Assembly: GCA_030425205.1 (NCBI GenBank)
Contig: JAUIAP010000015.1
Coordinates: 62,001 to 126,000 of the forward strand
Length of the DNA: 64,000 nt
Direction of reading: 5' to 3'
Source of the DNA: Anaerolineae bacterium
GTDB taxonomy: Bacteria > Chloroflexota > Anaerolineae > Promineifilales > Promineifilaceae
Program-made: the position numbers and the translations under genes
The notes under the pieces: model-generated
Databases searched by the model: none
What the model was told of the DNA's origin: nothing
Seen by the model: only the letters and a program-made list of their open reading frames with translations
Part shown: positions 37,498-45,218 of the stretch, piece by piece
How the letters are laid out: each line of letters begins with the position of its first letter
Position numbering within the stretch: the stretch's first letter is position 1

Positions 37498-37552
37498 GTT
37501 GAGCTGCTTAACCTGCGCGTTTCCCAGCGTCTGGTTGAAGCTTTTGTTCGAC
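37498..37552 (-). other. attC-like site, degraded right core
   Basis: On the minus strand GTCGAAC is followed by GCTTCAACCAGACGC, a short loop and GCGCAGGTTAAGCAGCT. The right arm is nearly identical to that of 33283-33344, but the GTTRRRY core is missing. It lies 29 bp upstream of the GTG of the OLD gene and falls inside that gene's upstream open frame. Confidence 0.45.
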
Positions 37553-37594
37553 GGGCGTATTCCCCTAGCACGGAGAGTTTTGTTGAGCTAGCCC

Positions 37595-37658
37595 GCCGAA
37601 CGATAAAGGATTGATGCGGCGCGAAGTCTTCGAAGCCGCCGCCTAATCACGGTTGAAC
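37595..37658 (-). other. possible fourth attC-like site
   Basis: On the minus strand GTTCAAC (fits RYYYAAC) and GTTCGGC (one off GTTRRRY) flank imperfect arms TGATTAGGCGGCG and CGCCGCATCA. The arms pair with a three-base bulge. This could be the right boundary of the insert, since TCGGCCGA reappears at 38038. Confidence 0.35.
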
Positions 37659-38138
37659 AGAGCCGTTGAAGGGTGGACTATAGGGAAAAAGGTATTGAGA
37701 AATTTGAGGATTTAAGAGCCCCCAGAATCAACGAGCAAGCATATTGTAACGGGGGAAGGCGCAAAATCCCAAGCATTGATCATAAAGTGAACCTGAAGCG
37801 TGCGTTGAGAACGCAAGGGTGGAAGATGATCACAAATCGTAGGCAGGCTGAACAAGAGACAGTGCAAAACCACTGCCCAACAAGATACGTTTTCAGCAGA
37901 AGCATTTATGGAGGAGAGCGCGTTTGAGAATGTAGAGTCTGTACCAAACGCATGGGTTGTTTGCAAATGGCACAAAGTGGACGATATGGGCTGTGAAATT
38001 GTGATCATCTCTTGTGACCAGCGCCCTCCCTCGGTTTTCGGCCGAAACCACACCCCACCCCTCATCATTTACTGGCTGTTGGAACGGGGCGGACATGGTC
38101 AAAGCGTTCCAGCGCCTGTACCCTTTATCTAGTCAGGT
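37659..38138. other. region without a supported gene
   Basis: Several short open frames cross this stretch on both strands, but none has a ribosome-binding site, a recognisable domain or protein-like codon use. It may hold decayed cassette or gene remnants at the border of the insert. The first TCGGCCGA after the 5.5-kb gap is at 38038-38045. Confidence 0.5.
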
Positions 38139-38167
38139 TTGACAACTATCCTCCAATTCACTAGAAT
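38139..38167 (+). promoter_or_regulatory. sigma-70-type promoter of kduI
   Basis: TTGACA at 38139-38144 and TAGAAT at 38162-38167 are separated by 17 bp. The operator-like GGTTCGTACCAAT follows at once, so repressor binding would block the start region. Confidence 0.7.
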
Positions 38168-38168
38168 C

Positions 38169-38181
38169 GGTTCGTACCAAT
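38169..38181. promoter_or_regulatory. GntR/LacI-type operator upstream of kduI
   Basis: GGTTCGTACCAAT matches the palindromic consensus ATTGGTNCGNACCAAT derived from sites around the regulator gene (41257, 41361, 41496, 41547). A second TTGGTAC lies at about 38189. Confidence 0.65.
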
Positions 38182-38213
38182 AAATATTTTGGTACTATAT
38201 TGGAGAGCTTTAC

Positions 38214-39047
38214 ATGGACATGCGATACCCGATCCATCCGACGCAATACGAACGGATGAACAGCACCGAACTGCGCGAGCAGTTTCACATCAGTGACCTG
38301 TTCGTCGCCGACTCACTCTCACTCACCTACACACACATCGACCGCGTTATCGTGGGTGGCGCGACCCCCGTCAGCAAGCCAGTCGAACTGGGCAACAACC
38401 CGTTTGACCCTGACGCTGACCACTTTCTCGACCGCCGTGAAATCGGCATTATCAACATCGGCGGTGCAGGCAGCATTGCCGTTGATGGTGCAACGTTTGT
38501 GATGGCGAAGCGAGATGGGCTGTATATCGGCCGAAACACAAAAGCGGTCACATTCGAGAGCGCAGACGGCGACAACCCCGCCAAATTCTATCTCTTCAGC
38601 GCACCCGCCCACGCCGAATTCCCGACCGTTCACCTCAAAATCGACGACGCGGAGCCGCTCCAACTTGGCGACCCGCTCAATAGCAACAAGCGCACCATCT
38701 ACAAATATATCCACCCCGATGGCGCGAAAAGTTGTCAAGTGGTGATGGGCATGACGCTGCTCGAACCCGGCAACATGTGGAACACGATGCCCGCACATCT
38801 GCACGCACGCCGCATGGAAGTGTACTGCTACTTCGATATCGACGCGGAGAATGTCGTCTTCCACCTGATGGGCAACCCCAGCGAAACACGCCACATCGTC
38901 ATGCGCGATGGTGAGGCGGTCATCTCCCCAAGCTGGTCGATCCACGCCGGCATGGGAACGGGCAGCTACACCTTTATCTGGGCGATGGCGGGTGAAAATC
39001 AGTCGTTTGCCGATATGGATTCTGTCTCAATGGCGGAACTGCGGTAG
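38214..39047 (+). CDS. kduI: 5-dehydro-4-deoxy-D-glucuronate isomerase
   Basis: This 277-residue cupin-fold KduI converts 5-keto-4-deoxyuronate, formed from unsaturated uronic acids, to 3-deoxy-D-glycero-2,5-hexodiulosonate. Family segments are RYPIHPTQYERMNSTELREQ at the N-terminus, HIDRVIVGGATPV, LNSNKRTIYKYIHPDGAKSC and the zinc-site region PAHLHARRMEVYCYF. GGAGAG precedes the ATG. The next gene, kduD, follows after 41 bp and catalyses the next step. A strong promoter with an operator lies directly upstream, so expression should answer to the GntR-type regulator at 40072. Confidence 0.95.
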   Translation: MDMRYPIHPTQYERMNSTELREQFHISDLFVADSLSLTYTHIDRVIVGGATPVSKPVELGNNPFDPDADHFLDRREIGIINIGGAGSIAVDGATFVMAKRDGLYIGRNTKAVTFESADGDNPAKFYLFSAPAHAEFPTVHLKIDDAEPLQLGDPLNSNKRTIYKYIHPDGAKSCQVVMGMTLLEPGNMWNTMPAHLHARRMEVYCYFDIDAENVVFHLMGNPSETRHIVMRDGEAVISPSWSIHAGMGTGSYTFIWAMAGENQSFADMDSVSMAELR

Positions 39048-39088
39048 AGCTGGGCGTATTGCTATCAGCCTAAAGACACAGGAATAAA

Positions 39089-39853
39089 ATGATTCTCGAT
39101 CAATTCAAACTCGATAATCGCGTTGCGCTCGTTACGGGCGCGAGTCGCGGATTGGGACAGGCGATGGCGCTGGCGCTGGCAGAGGCTGGTGCGGACATCG
39201 TTGCGCTCGACCGCACGGTGCGCGAGGGAACGGAAGCGGCCGTGACGGCGGCAGGACGCCGCTTTTTGCAGGTGCAGTGCGACTTGCGGGCGGCAACGGC
39301 GGCAGATTTGAACGATATTGTTGGGCAAGTTGTGGCGCAATTCGGCCGAATCGACATCCTCGTCAACAACGCGGGCATCATCCGTCGCTCCCCCGCTATT
39401 GACTACAGCGAATCTGACTGGAACGACGTGATCGATGTCAACTTGAACAAGGTGTTTTTGCTCTCACAAGCAGCGGCACGGCCGATGGTGCAGCAAGGCG
39501 GTGGCAAAATTATCAACATCGCCTCGATGCTTTCTTATCAGGGCGGCATCACCGTCTCCGCCTACACCGCCGCCAAACACGGCTTGGCAGGGTTGACCCG
39601 TGCGCTGGCAAACGAGTGGGCGAGCAAAAACATCAACGTCAACGCTATCGCACCCGGCTACATGGCGACCGACAACACCGCCCCATTGCGCGAAGATGAA
39701 AATCGCGCCACCTCAATTTTGGCACGCATCCCCGCCGCACGTTGGGGAACCCCTGAAGATTTGATGGGAACGGTCGTCTTCTTGGCCTCCGACGCGGCGC
39801 GTTACATGCACGGGTCGCTTGTGCCAGTCGATGGTGGGTGGCTCAATCGCTGA
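39089..39853 (+). CDS. kduD: 2-deoxy-D-gluconate 3-dehydrogenase (SDR)
   Basis: This 254-residue classical short-chain dehydrogenase reduces 3-deoxy-D-glycero-2,5-hexodiulosonate to 2-keto-3-deoxygluconate with NAD(H). It shows the nucleotide motif TGASRGLGQ, NNAG, the catalytic serine in IASMLSYQGG, YTAAK with the Y-x3-K pair, and NAIAPGYMATDNT, a substrate-loop sequence characteristic of KduD. AGGAAT lies before the ATG. It shares the kduI operon. KDG kinase and aldolase are not in the window. Confidence 0.93.
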   Translation: MILDQFKLDNRVALVTGASRGLGQAMALALAEAGADIVALDRTVREGTEAAVTAAGRRFLQVQCDLRAATAADLNDIVGQVVAQFGRIDILVNNAGIIRRSPAIDYSESDWNDVIDVNLNKVFLLSQAAARPMVQQGGGKIINIASMLSYQGGITVSAYTAAKHGLAGLTRALANEWASKNINVNAIAPGYMATDNTAPLREDENRATSILARIPAARWGTPEDLMGTVVFLASDAARYMHGSLVPVDGGWLNR

Positions 39854-39991
39854 TGCTCCTCGTCGTTTGTGATGACCGTTGGCACAGACAAGCGAGTAAG
39901 GTAGCGTCACACTCTACAATCGAGTGCCTTGTTGCTGGTTAAAAATTCAGTTCGATAATAGGTGTTTCGGGCTAACGTTGCCCAAGAATGG

Positions 39992-40011
39992 ATTCCCGCC
40001 TTCGCGGGAAT
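39992..40011. terminator. hairpin between convergent kduD and regulator genes
   Basis: ATTCCCGC and GCGGGAAT form a perfect 8-bp stem around CTTC. GACGGGCTTTT follows on the plus strand. It is likely a shared terminator, and this sequence type is also common as a dispersed repeat. The rest of 39854-40071 shows no gene. Confidence 0.55.
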
Positions 40012-40071
40012 GACGGGCTTTTACCGGATTAGTTTCTTAAAGGCCAAGAAGAAACTCAGTTGCGAGAGGGA

Positions 40072-41217
40072 TTAAACGCTTACTACAGCCTGCCGCGCCG
40101 TCGATAACCGATAGACAAACCGCGCTGGCAACAACACATGCTGCACGGGAAACTCATCACCACGCAGCCGCTTGATCAACAGTTCGGCCGCTTGTCGGCC
40201 GATCTCCTCTCCCGGCAGCGCAAACGTCGTCAGTGGTGCATCAAAGAAGCTCGAATATGGCATATTATCGACCGAGATCAGCGACACATCGTGCGGGATG
40301 CGTAACCCCAATTGGCGCATCTCCTTTTGCACCCAACTCGCCATATCGTCGTGAAAACAGAACAGCCCCGTCACATCGGCACGGGCGACGCGGCTCCAAA
40401 GCTGGGTCGGGTCACTGGGGATGACGTAGGGAGTCAAATAGTCCGCAATTGGCAATCGTTCGTTGGGCGCGATAAAGATTTGTGGGCTTAAATTGGCTGC
40501 CATCATCGCTGCCACATAGCCATTGGCGCGGTCATGCGCAGTCGAGCTACCACTGGCCGCCACATGCACGATGCTGCTGTGACCGAGTTTGATGAGGTGG
40601 TTGGTCGCCTCAAAACCGACATGGCGGTTGTCCACACCGATGTAGTCGAACTCCTCAAAATGGTCGAAGTAGCGGGTTAGCAGCAGCACCGTTACCCCTG
40701 CCGCCTGCAACCGACGCACGACGCGCTCCCCTTCGGCCGCTTGCGGAGCGACAAACGCGACGGCCGTCACATTCTGTTCCAGCAGTCCCGTCACAACGGC
40801 CGAAAGCGTCTCGTTGCGGTCGCTGTGGATGCTGGTATCCACGCGATACCCCGCCTCGCGCAATCCAAACGTGAGCGACGAGACGAGCGCGGGGTAGTAG
40901 ACAGAGTAGTTGGAGTCAGGCATGATGATGCCGACCAGCTCATTTTGCGTCGGCGCGGGCCGCTTTTCTATCACGAATGTCCCCGCCCCGACGACAGATT
41001 GCAACACACCTTCTTCAACCAAACTCTTGATCGCTTGGCGCACGGTCGAGCGGCTCACGCCCAACGCTTCGCGCAACTTGCGCTCGGGTGGCAACGACTC
41101 ACCGGGTTGCAAAATTCCAGCGTCCAATTGGTTTTCCAATGCTTGGCGCAGTTTGAGGTACAGGGGGCCGGCACTCGGCTTTTGTAGGTCGGCAATTGCA
41201 AGCTCAAAATCAAACAT
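40072..41217 (-). CDS. GntR/LacI-type transcriptional regulator of uronate genes
   Basis: This is a 381-residue protein. Residues 15-85 form a GntR winged helix ([40 protein letters not shown]). Residues 93-375 form a LacI/periplasmic-binding-type sensor ([47 protein letters not shown]). This architecture is that of AraR-like repressors released by a sugar ligand. Candidate operators ATTGGTNCGNACCAAT lie at its own promoter (41257) and before the kdu and GH88 operons. The ligand is probably an intermediate of uronate breakdown, which is an inference from the regulon. It is divergent from the GH88 gene. Confidence 0.88.
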   Translation of the reverse strand: MFDFELAIADLQKPSAGPLYLKLRQALENQLDAGILQPGESLPPERKLREALGVSRSTVRQAIKSLVEEGVLQSVVGAGTFVIEKRPAPTQNELVGIIMPDSNYSVYYPALVSSLTFGLREAGYRVDTSIHSDRNETLSAVVTGLLEQNVTAVAFVAPQAAEGERVVRRLQAAGVTVLLLTRYFDHFEEFDYIGVDNRHVGFEATNHLIKLGHSSIVHVAASGSSTAHDRANGYVAAMMAANLSPQIFIAPNERLPIADYLTPYVIPSDPTQLWSRVARADVTGLFCFHDDMASWVQKEMRQLGLRIPHDVSLISVDNMPYSSFFDAPLTTFALPGEEIGRQAAELLIKRLRGDEFPVQHVLLPARFVYRLSTARQAVVSV

Positions 41218-41256
41218 GAAAGATTGTCTCTAAAAAATTGTCTCTAAAATGATAGC

Positions 41257-41269
41257 GGTGCGAACCAAT
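41257..41269. promoter_or_regulatory. operator at the regulator's own promoter
   Basis: GGTGCGAACCAAT lies 40 bp upstream of the regulator's start codon. On the minus strand TTGACA (41296-41291) and a weak TACCAT 17 bp further form a possible promoter just before it, so autoregulation is likely. Confidence 0.6.
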
Positions 41270-41334
41270 GGTATGTTATCGGCCGAACCCTGTCAACATT
41301 CTACCGCTATACCGCCATCTTTGCCCGTTCAGCG

Positions 41335-41373
41335 TTGACATTGGTACTTGATTGGTATACATTGGTTCGTGCG
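41335..41373 (+). promoter_or_regulatory. promoter with operator upstream of a terminator, no ORF
   Basis: TTGACA at 41335-41340, TATACA at 41356-41361 (spacer 15; TACATT gives 17) and the operator ATTGGTTCGTGCG at 41361-41373 copy the layout of the GH88 promoter at 41521. The downstream unit ends in a strong terminator after about 80 bases and encodes no protein. Confidence 0.55.
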
Positions 41374-41374
41374 A

Positions 41375-41458
41375 GTGGCTATTGCGCTTTGCTACAAGCT
41401 TTCTTTCTCCTTCTTTGAGCGACCTGCTAGATTTTTATGCCTAGCAGGTCGCTTTTTT
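41375..41458 (+). ncRNA. possible small RNA between operator-promoter and terminator
   Basis: A transcript from the 41335 promoter would be about 80 nt and end at the hairpin GCGACCTGCTAG/CTAGCAGGTCGC with TTTTTT. There is no start codon with a ribosome-binding site. It may instead be a relic of a duplicated control region. Confidence 0.3.
41419..41458 (+). terminator. intrinsic terminator
   Basis: A perfect 12-bp stem (GCGACCTGCTAG at 41419-41430, CTAGCAGGTCGC at 41441-41452) with a 10-base loop is followed by six T. It is oriented for plus-strand transcription and lies upstream of the GH88 promoter. Confidence 0.85.
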
Positions 41459-41495
41459 GTCGGCTTGTCTCCTGACTCCTTGCGAAATGTACCGA

Positions 41496-41507
41496 ATACG
41501 AACCAAT
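41496..41507. promoter_or_regulatory. operator half upstream of GH88 promoter
   Basis: ATACGAACCAAT matches the CGNACCAAT half of the operator consensus. It lies 14 bp upstream of the -35 box at 41521. Confidence 0.5.
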
Positions 41508-41520
41508 GCTGCGACGTATG

Positions 41521-41559
41521 TTGACATTGGTATGCAATTGGTTTATATTGGTGCGAACC
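41521..41559 (+). promoter_or_regulatory. sigma-70 promoter and operator of the GH88/ABC operon
   Basis: TTGACA at 41521-41526 and TATATT at 41544-41549 are spaced by 17 bp. ATTGGTGCGAACC at 41547-41559 overlaps the -10 box, and TTGGTATGCAATTGGT fills the spacer. A repressor bound here would exclude RNA polymerase. Confidence 0.72.
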
Positions 41560-41585
41560 TTAATTGACATGTGACCTGTAAAGGT

Positions 41586-42740
41586 ATGAACAAAGCGAAC
41601 CAAATCTACTCTCAAGCGCTCCGCACCGCGCTCGACACAATCGGCCGAAACATGACCACCTTTGCCACCATGTTTCCCGATAACGTAACCCGCGCAAACA
41701 TCTACTACCCCCGCACCCGTGACGGTTTTGCAATTGGCGACAACTTCGACTGGACGACCAGCTTTTGGCCGGGTCAGCTATGGCTCGCCTATGAGCTGAC
41801 TGACAAAGACGACTACTGCCTCGCCGCCAAGCGACTGCTCCCCAGTTTTATCAACCGCATCGACAACCAAATCGACATCGACACACACGATCTCGGCTTT
41901 TTGTACACACTCTCCTGCGTAACGGCATGGCAATTGCGCGGGATAGAACCAGCACGACAAGCAGCCCTCAAGGCGGCCGACTATTTGATAACGCGCTGTC
42001 TCGAAAATGTGGGCGTGATTCAGGCGTGGGGCGATCTCAGCGATCCCAACCAGCGCGGACGTACCATCATCGACAGCTTGCTCAACATGCCGCTGCTCTA
42101 CTGGGCGAGCGAGCAGACGGGCGAACCGCACTATACGGCCGTCGCGCATCGCCACACCGAACTGCTGCGCGACTACCTCGTGCGCGACGATGACACCACC
42201 TATCACACATTTTATTGGAATCCGGAGACGGGAGAGCCGCTTTTCGGCCGAACTGAACAAGGCCACGCCGACGACTCGTGCTGGGCGCGTGGGCAGGCAT
42301 GGGGCATTTTGGGGTTCGCGCTCAACTATCGTTACACCCGTGACCACTCATTTTTGGCGACCGCTCAACGGTTGGCCGACTACTTTCTCAACCACCTGCC
42401 GAGTGATCACGTCACGTATTGGGATATGGTTTTTTCAGACGGCAGTGGCGAGGAGCGCGACAGCTCCGCCGCCGCAATCGCCGTCTGTGGTTTGCAAGAG
42501 CTACTGCACTGGTTGCCAGCAGGTGACGTGCGCGAACGATATGCAGAATCGGCCGAAAATATCCTGCAATCGCTCGCCCAAAACTACACCCCCACTGGTG
42601 AATCGAACGCCCTGCTCCTGCACAGTGTTTATGACAAACCCAAGATGGTCGGCGTTGACGAAGGCTGTCTCTGGGGCGACTACTTCTACTTAGAGGCGTT
42701 AATGCGCCAGACCAATCCAGAGTGGCAACTCTATTGGTAA
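41586..42740 (+). CDS. GH88 unsaturated glucuronyl hydrolase
   Basis: This 384-residue alpha-barrel enzyme of family GH88 removes the 4,5-unsaturated uronic acid left by polysaccharide lyases from the non-reducing end of oligosaccharides. The conserved aspartates are visible in DTHDLGF (D102) and RTIIDSLLNMPLLYW (D163), and WARGQAWGILGFAL follows as in the family. No signal peptide is present, so it acts in the cytoplasm. Its product feeds KduI. AAAGG precedes the ATG; the open frame starts slightly earlier. First gene of the transporter operon. Confidence 0.92.
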   Translation: MNKANQIYSQALRTALDTIGRNMTTFATMFPDNVTRANIYYPRTRDGFAIGDNFDWTTSFWPGQLWLAYELTDKDDYCLAAKRLLPSFINRIDNQIDIDTHDLGFLYTLSCVTAWQLRGIEPARQAALKAADYLITRCLENVGVIQAWGDLSDPNQRGRTIIDSLLNMPLLYWASEQTGEPHYTAVAHRHTELLRDYLVRDDDTTYHTFYWNPETGEPLFGRTEQGHADDSCWARGQAWGILGFALNYRYTRDHSFLATAQRLADYFLNHLPSDHVTYWDMVFSDGSGEERDSSAAAIAVCGLQELLHWLPAGDVRERYAESAENILQSLAQNYTPTGESNALLLHSVYDKPKMVGVDEGCLWGDYFYLEALMRQTNPEWQLYW

Positions 42741-42760
42741 CTCACCAAGAGGAGAAAAAG

Positions 42761-44125
42761 ATGCTTTCAACCTATTCCGCTCGTCAATCAACATCAAAAT
42801 GGAGAACCTTGAACATGCTACCCAAAAAAGTTTTGACCCTGCTTATGCTTCTGTTCAGCCTTGTGCTGATCGCCTGCTCGTCGCCAGAAGAGGCGGCCCC
42901 GACTGCTGATAGCTCGTCTGATAGTGGCGCAACTGAAGAATCGGCCGATGAGACAGTCGCGCTCAAAATGACCGCATGGGACATCGGCACCACCCCCTAC
43001 TGGCAAGCTGTCATCGACGCTTATGAAGCGCAAAATCCCAACGTCACCGTCGAACTCGTCGAGATCTCATCGCAAGAGTACCAAGACAAGGTCAACATCA
43101 TGCTCTCCGGTGGCGACGAAACGGATATCATCGTCATCAAGGACATTCCCGGCTACTCGGCGATGGTCACACGCGGACAAATTTTGCCGCTCAACAGCTA
43201 TGTCGAAGCAGATGGCATCGACACCGCCATCTTTAGCGGCGCAGTCGAAGAGCTGACCTATGAAGGACAGTACTATGGTCTGCCTTTCCGCAGTGATATT
43301 TGGATTCTCTATTACAATAAAGACCTGTTCGATGCGGCCGGTGTGGCATACCCCGACAACGACCTCACATGGGCAGAGTACGAAGAGCTGGCGCGTCAGT
43401 TGACGAGCGGCGAGGGCAACGATAAGGTGTATGGAACCCACCACCACACATGGCGATCCACCGTCCAAATCGGCACCATTCAAGGTGACAACACCGTCAT
43501 CGCCGATGACTACAGCTTCATGCAGCCGATGTACGATATGATCGTCAGTATGCAGGACGATGGCATCATCATGGATTACGGTTCACTCAAGGCGGGCAAC
43601 GTCCACTACTCGGGCGTGTTCCAAAACGAGCAGGTCGCCATGTTGCCAATGGGATCGTGGTTTATCGGCAGCATGATTGCGGCCGAAGCGTCGGGTGACA
43701 CTGACTTCGCGTGGGGCGTGGCAAAGTTCCCACACCCTGACGGGATCGAAGCTGGTACGACCGCTGGCACGCTGACCGGTCTCGCCATCAACGAGAACTC
43801 AGCACACCAAGACGCAGCGTGGGAGTTCATCAAATTTTACAGTGGTGTGGAAGGTGCAAAGGTCTTGGCGGGGTTGGGCAACTTGCCCGCCGTGCGAACG
43901 GATGAGGTGTTGAGCGTTTTCACCGCGCTGGACGGCGTTCCAGCCGAAGCGAGTGAGGCGTTGCAAACAGCCAGCGTCAAACTCGAAGCCCCCATGGATC
44001 CAAACATCGGTGTCGTCGAGCAGATTTTGAACGAAGAACACGATTTGATCATGACCAACTCCGTCTCCGTCGCGGATGGCATCGCAGAGATGACGAGCCG
44101 CGTGAATGACGAACTTGGTGAGTAG
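42761..44125 (+). CDS. ABC sugar transporter, substrate-binding lipoprotein
   Basis: This 454-residue family 1 extracellular solute-binding protein has a lipobox (FSLVLIAC) followed by an acidic Ser-rich linker and then the mature domain (ALKMTAWDIGTTPYWQAVID, YYGLPFRSDIWILYYNKDLF). It should capture oligosaccharides, here probably unsaturated uronate-containing ones. GAGGAG lies 8 bases before the ATG at 42761. An ATG at 42815 would give a signal of more usual length. The permease genes follow after a hairpin, which may set a higher level for this protein than for the permeases. Confidence 0.9.
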   Translation: MLSTYSARQSTSKWRTLNMLPKKVLTLLMLLFSLVLIACSSPEEAAPTADSSSDSGATEESADETVALKMTAWDIGTTPYWQAVIDAYEAQNPNVTVELVEISSQEYQDKVNIMLSGGDETDIIVIKDIPGYSAMVTRGQILPLNSYVEADGIDTAIFSGAVEELTYEGQYYGLPFRSDIWILYYNKDLFDAAGVAYPDNDLTWAEYEELARQLTSGEGNDKVYGTHHHTWRSTVQIGTIQGDNTVIADDYSFMQPMYDMIVSMQDDGIIMDYGSLKAGNVHYSGVFQNEQVAMLPMGSWFIGSMIAAEASGDTDFAWGVAKFPHPDGIEAGTTAGTLTGLAINENSAHQDAAWEFIKFYSGVEGAKVLAGLGNLPAVRTDEVLSVFTALDGVPAEASEALQTASVKLEAPMDPNIGVVEQILNEEHDLIMTNSVSVADGIAEMTSRVNDELGE

Positions 44126-44138
44126 AAAAACGAACCCT

Positions 44139-44169
44139 CATCTCCCTCTCTCCGAGGCAGAGGGAGATG
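44139..44169 (+). terminator. hairpin between binding-protein and permease genes
   Basis: CATCTCCCTCT and AGAGGGAGATG form a perfect 11-bp stem with a 9-base loop. No T tract follows, so it may stabilise the 3' end of the binding-protein mRNA. A further long-range pair AACCCTCGC/GCGAGGGTT lies at about 44199 and 44263. Confidence 0.6.
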
Positions 44170-44289
44170 ACTAAATACATCTTCCCCAGACTCAAAAACC
44201 CTCGCGGAGTCAGAGACTCCAGAGAGCCACCACCCTTCTCCCTGAGGGAGAGGGGTCGGGAGCGAGGGTTTCATCAGGAAGGAATCCCC

Positions 44290-45207
44290 ATGCAAGTTTC
44301 GCACCCACTCCCCAAAACCTACTCCAAACGCAGACGCATTTTGCAGCAGAATCTGACGGCTTACAGCTTTATCATGCCGAACCTGACGGGGTTTGCGTTG
44401 TTCACGCTGCTGCCGATGCTGTTTTCGATGGCGTTGGCGTTTATGAGTTGGGACGGCGCCAATGAGGTGTCGTGGGCGGGGTTGCAGAACTTCCGCGAAC
44501 TGCTCGACGACGATACCTTTATCATCGCGCTCAAAAACACGTTCGTCTATGTTGGCGGCACAGTGCCCCTCACGATGGTCGCGTCATTGGGGTTGGCGAT
44601 ACTGCTCAATCAACCGCTCAAAGGACGCAACTTCTTTCGGACGACGTTCTTTTTTCCCTATGTCGCGTCGTTGGTGGCGGTGGCGGTGGTGTGGAACATG
44701 CTGTTTCATCCCGCACTCGGCCCTGTCAACCAGATGTTGCTATCGCTTGGCGTGGAGAATCCGCCACGCTGGACGGCCTCCGTCGATTGGGCGATGCCGA
44801 CAGTCATCATGGCGAGCATCTGGAAAGGGATGGGGTACTACATGATCATCTATCTGGCGGCGTTGCAGGGGATTCCTGGCTATTTGTATGAAGCGGCCGA
44901 AATCGACGGCGCGAACGGGTGGCAAAAGTTCCGCTACGTGACGCTGCCGATGCTCGCTCCTGCCACCTTTTTTGTCAGCATTATGTTGACGATTGCATCG
45001 TTCAAGGTGTTCGATCTCATCCTTGTGATGACGAACGGGGGGCCAGGTCGGGCGACCAACGTGCTCGTCATCCACACCTACAATACGGCGTTTCGCCAGT
45101 TTGAATTTGGATATTCGAGCGCGATTGCGATGGTGCTGTTTGCCATCGTCTTGCTCATCACCATCGTCCAGTTCCGCATGGAAAAACGGTGGGTCAACTA
45201 TATGTAG
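44290..45207 (+). CDS. ABC sugar transporter permease, MalF/UgpA type
   Basis: This 305-residue protein has six membrane helices and the EAA loop EAAEIDGANGWQKFRYVTLP near residue 205, which docks onto the ATPase. It forms the transport channel with the next gene product. The ATG at 44290 is chosen because AGGAAGG precedes it. The upstream part of the open frame crosses the repeat hairpins and is low-complexity. No ATP-binding subunit is encoded in the operon, so a shared MsmX-type ATPase elsewhere is expected. Confidence 0.92.
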   Translation: MQVSHPLPKTYSKRRRILQQNLTAYSFIMPNLTGFALFTLLPMLFSMALAFMSWDGANEVSWAGLQNFRELLDDDTFIIALKNTFVYVGGTVPLTMVASLGLAILLNQPLKGRNFFRTTFFFPYVASLVAVAVVWNMLFHPALGPVNQMLLSLGVENPPRWTASVDWAMPTVIMASIWKGMGYYMIIYLAALQGIPGYLYEAAEIDGANGWQKFRYVTLPMLAPATFFVSIMLTIASFKVFDLILVMTNGGPGRATNVLVIHTYNTAFRQFEFGYSSAIAMVLFAIVLLITIVQFRMEKRWVNYM

Positions 45208-45218
45208 GAGAGAAGCGC

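Noticed and set aside
37470-37571. Upstream extension of the OLD-family protein by 34 residues
   Set aside because: The extension is encoded by an attC-like hairpin, has no family similarity, and a strong AGGAGG lies before GTG at 37469.
32571-37658. Integron integrase or transposase within the insert
   Set aside because: No frame shows tyrosine-recombinase or transposase motifs, so mobility can only be argued from the attC-like sites.
37659-38132. Short frames on both strands between the insert and kduI
   Set aside because: No ribosome-binding site, no domain and no protein-like composition; they may be remnants, but no gene call is supported.
44167-44289. N-terminal extension of the MalF-type permease
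   Set aside because: It crosses two repeat hairpins and is low-complexity; AGGAAGG before the ATG at 44290 sets the start.
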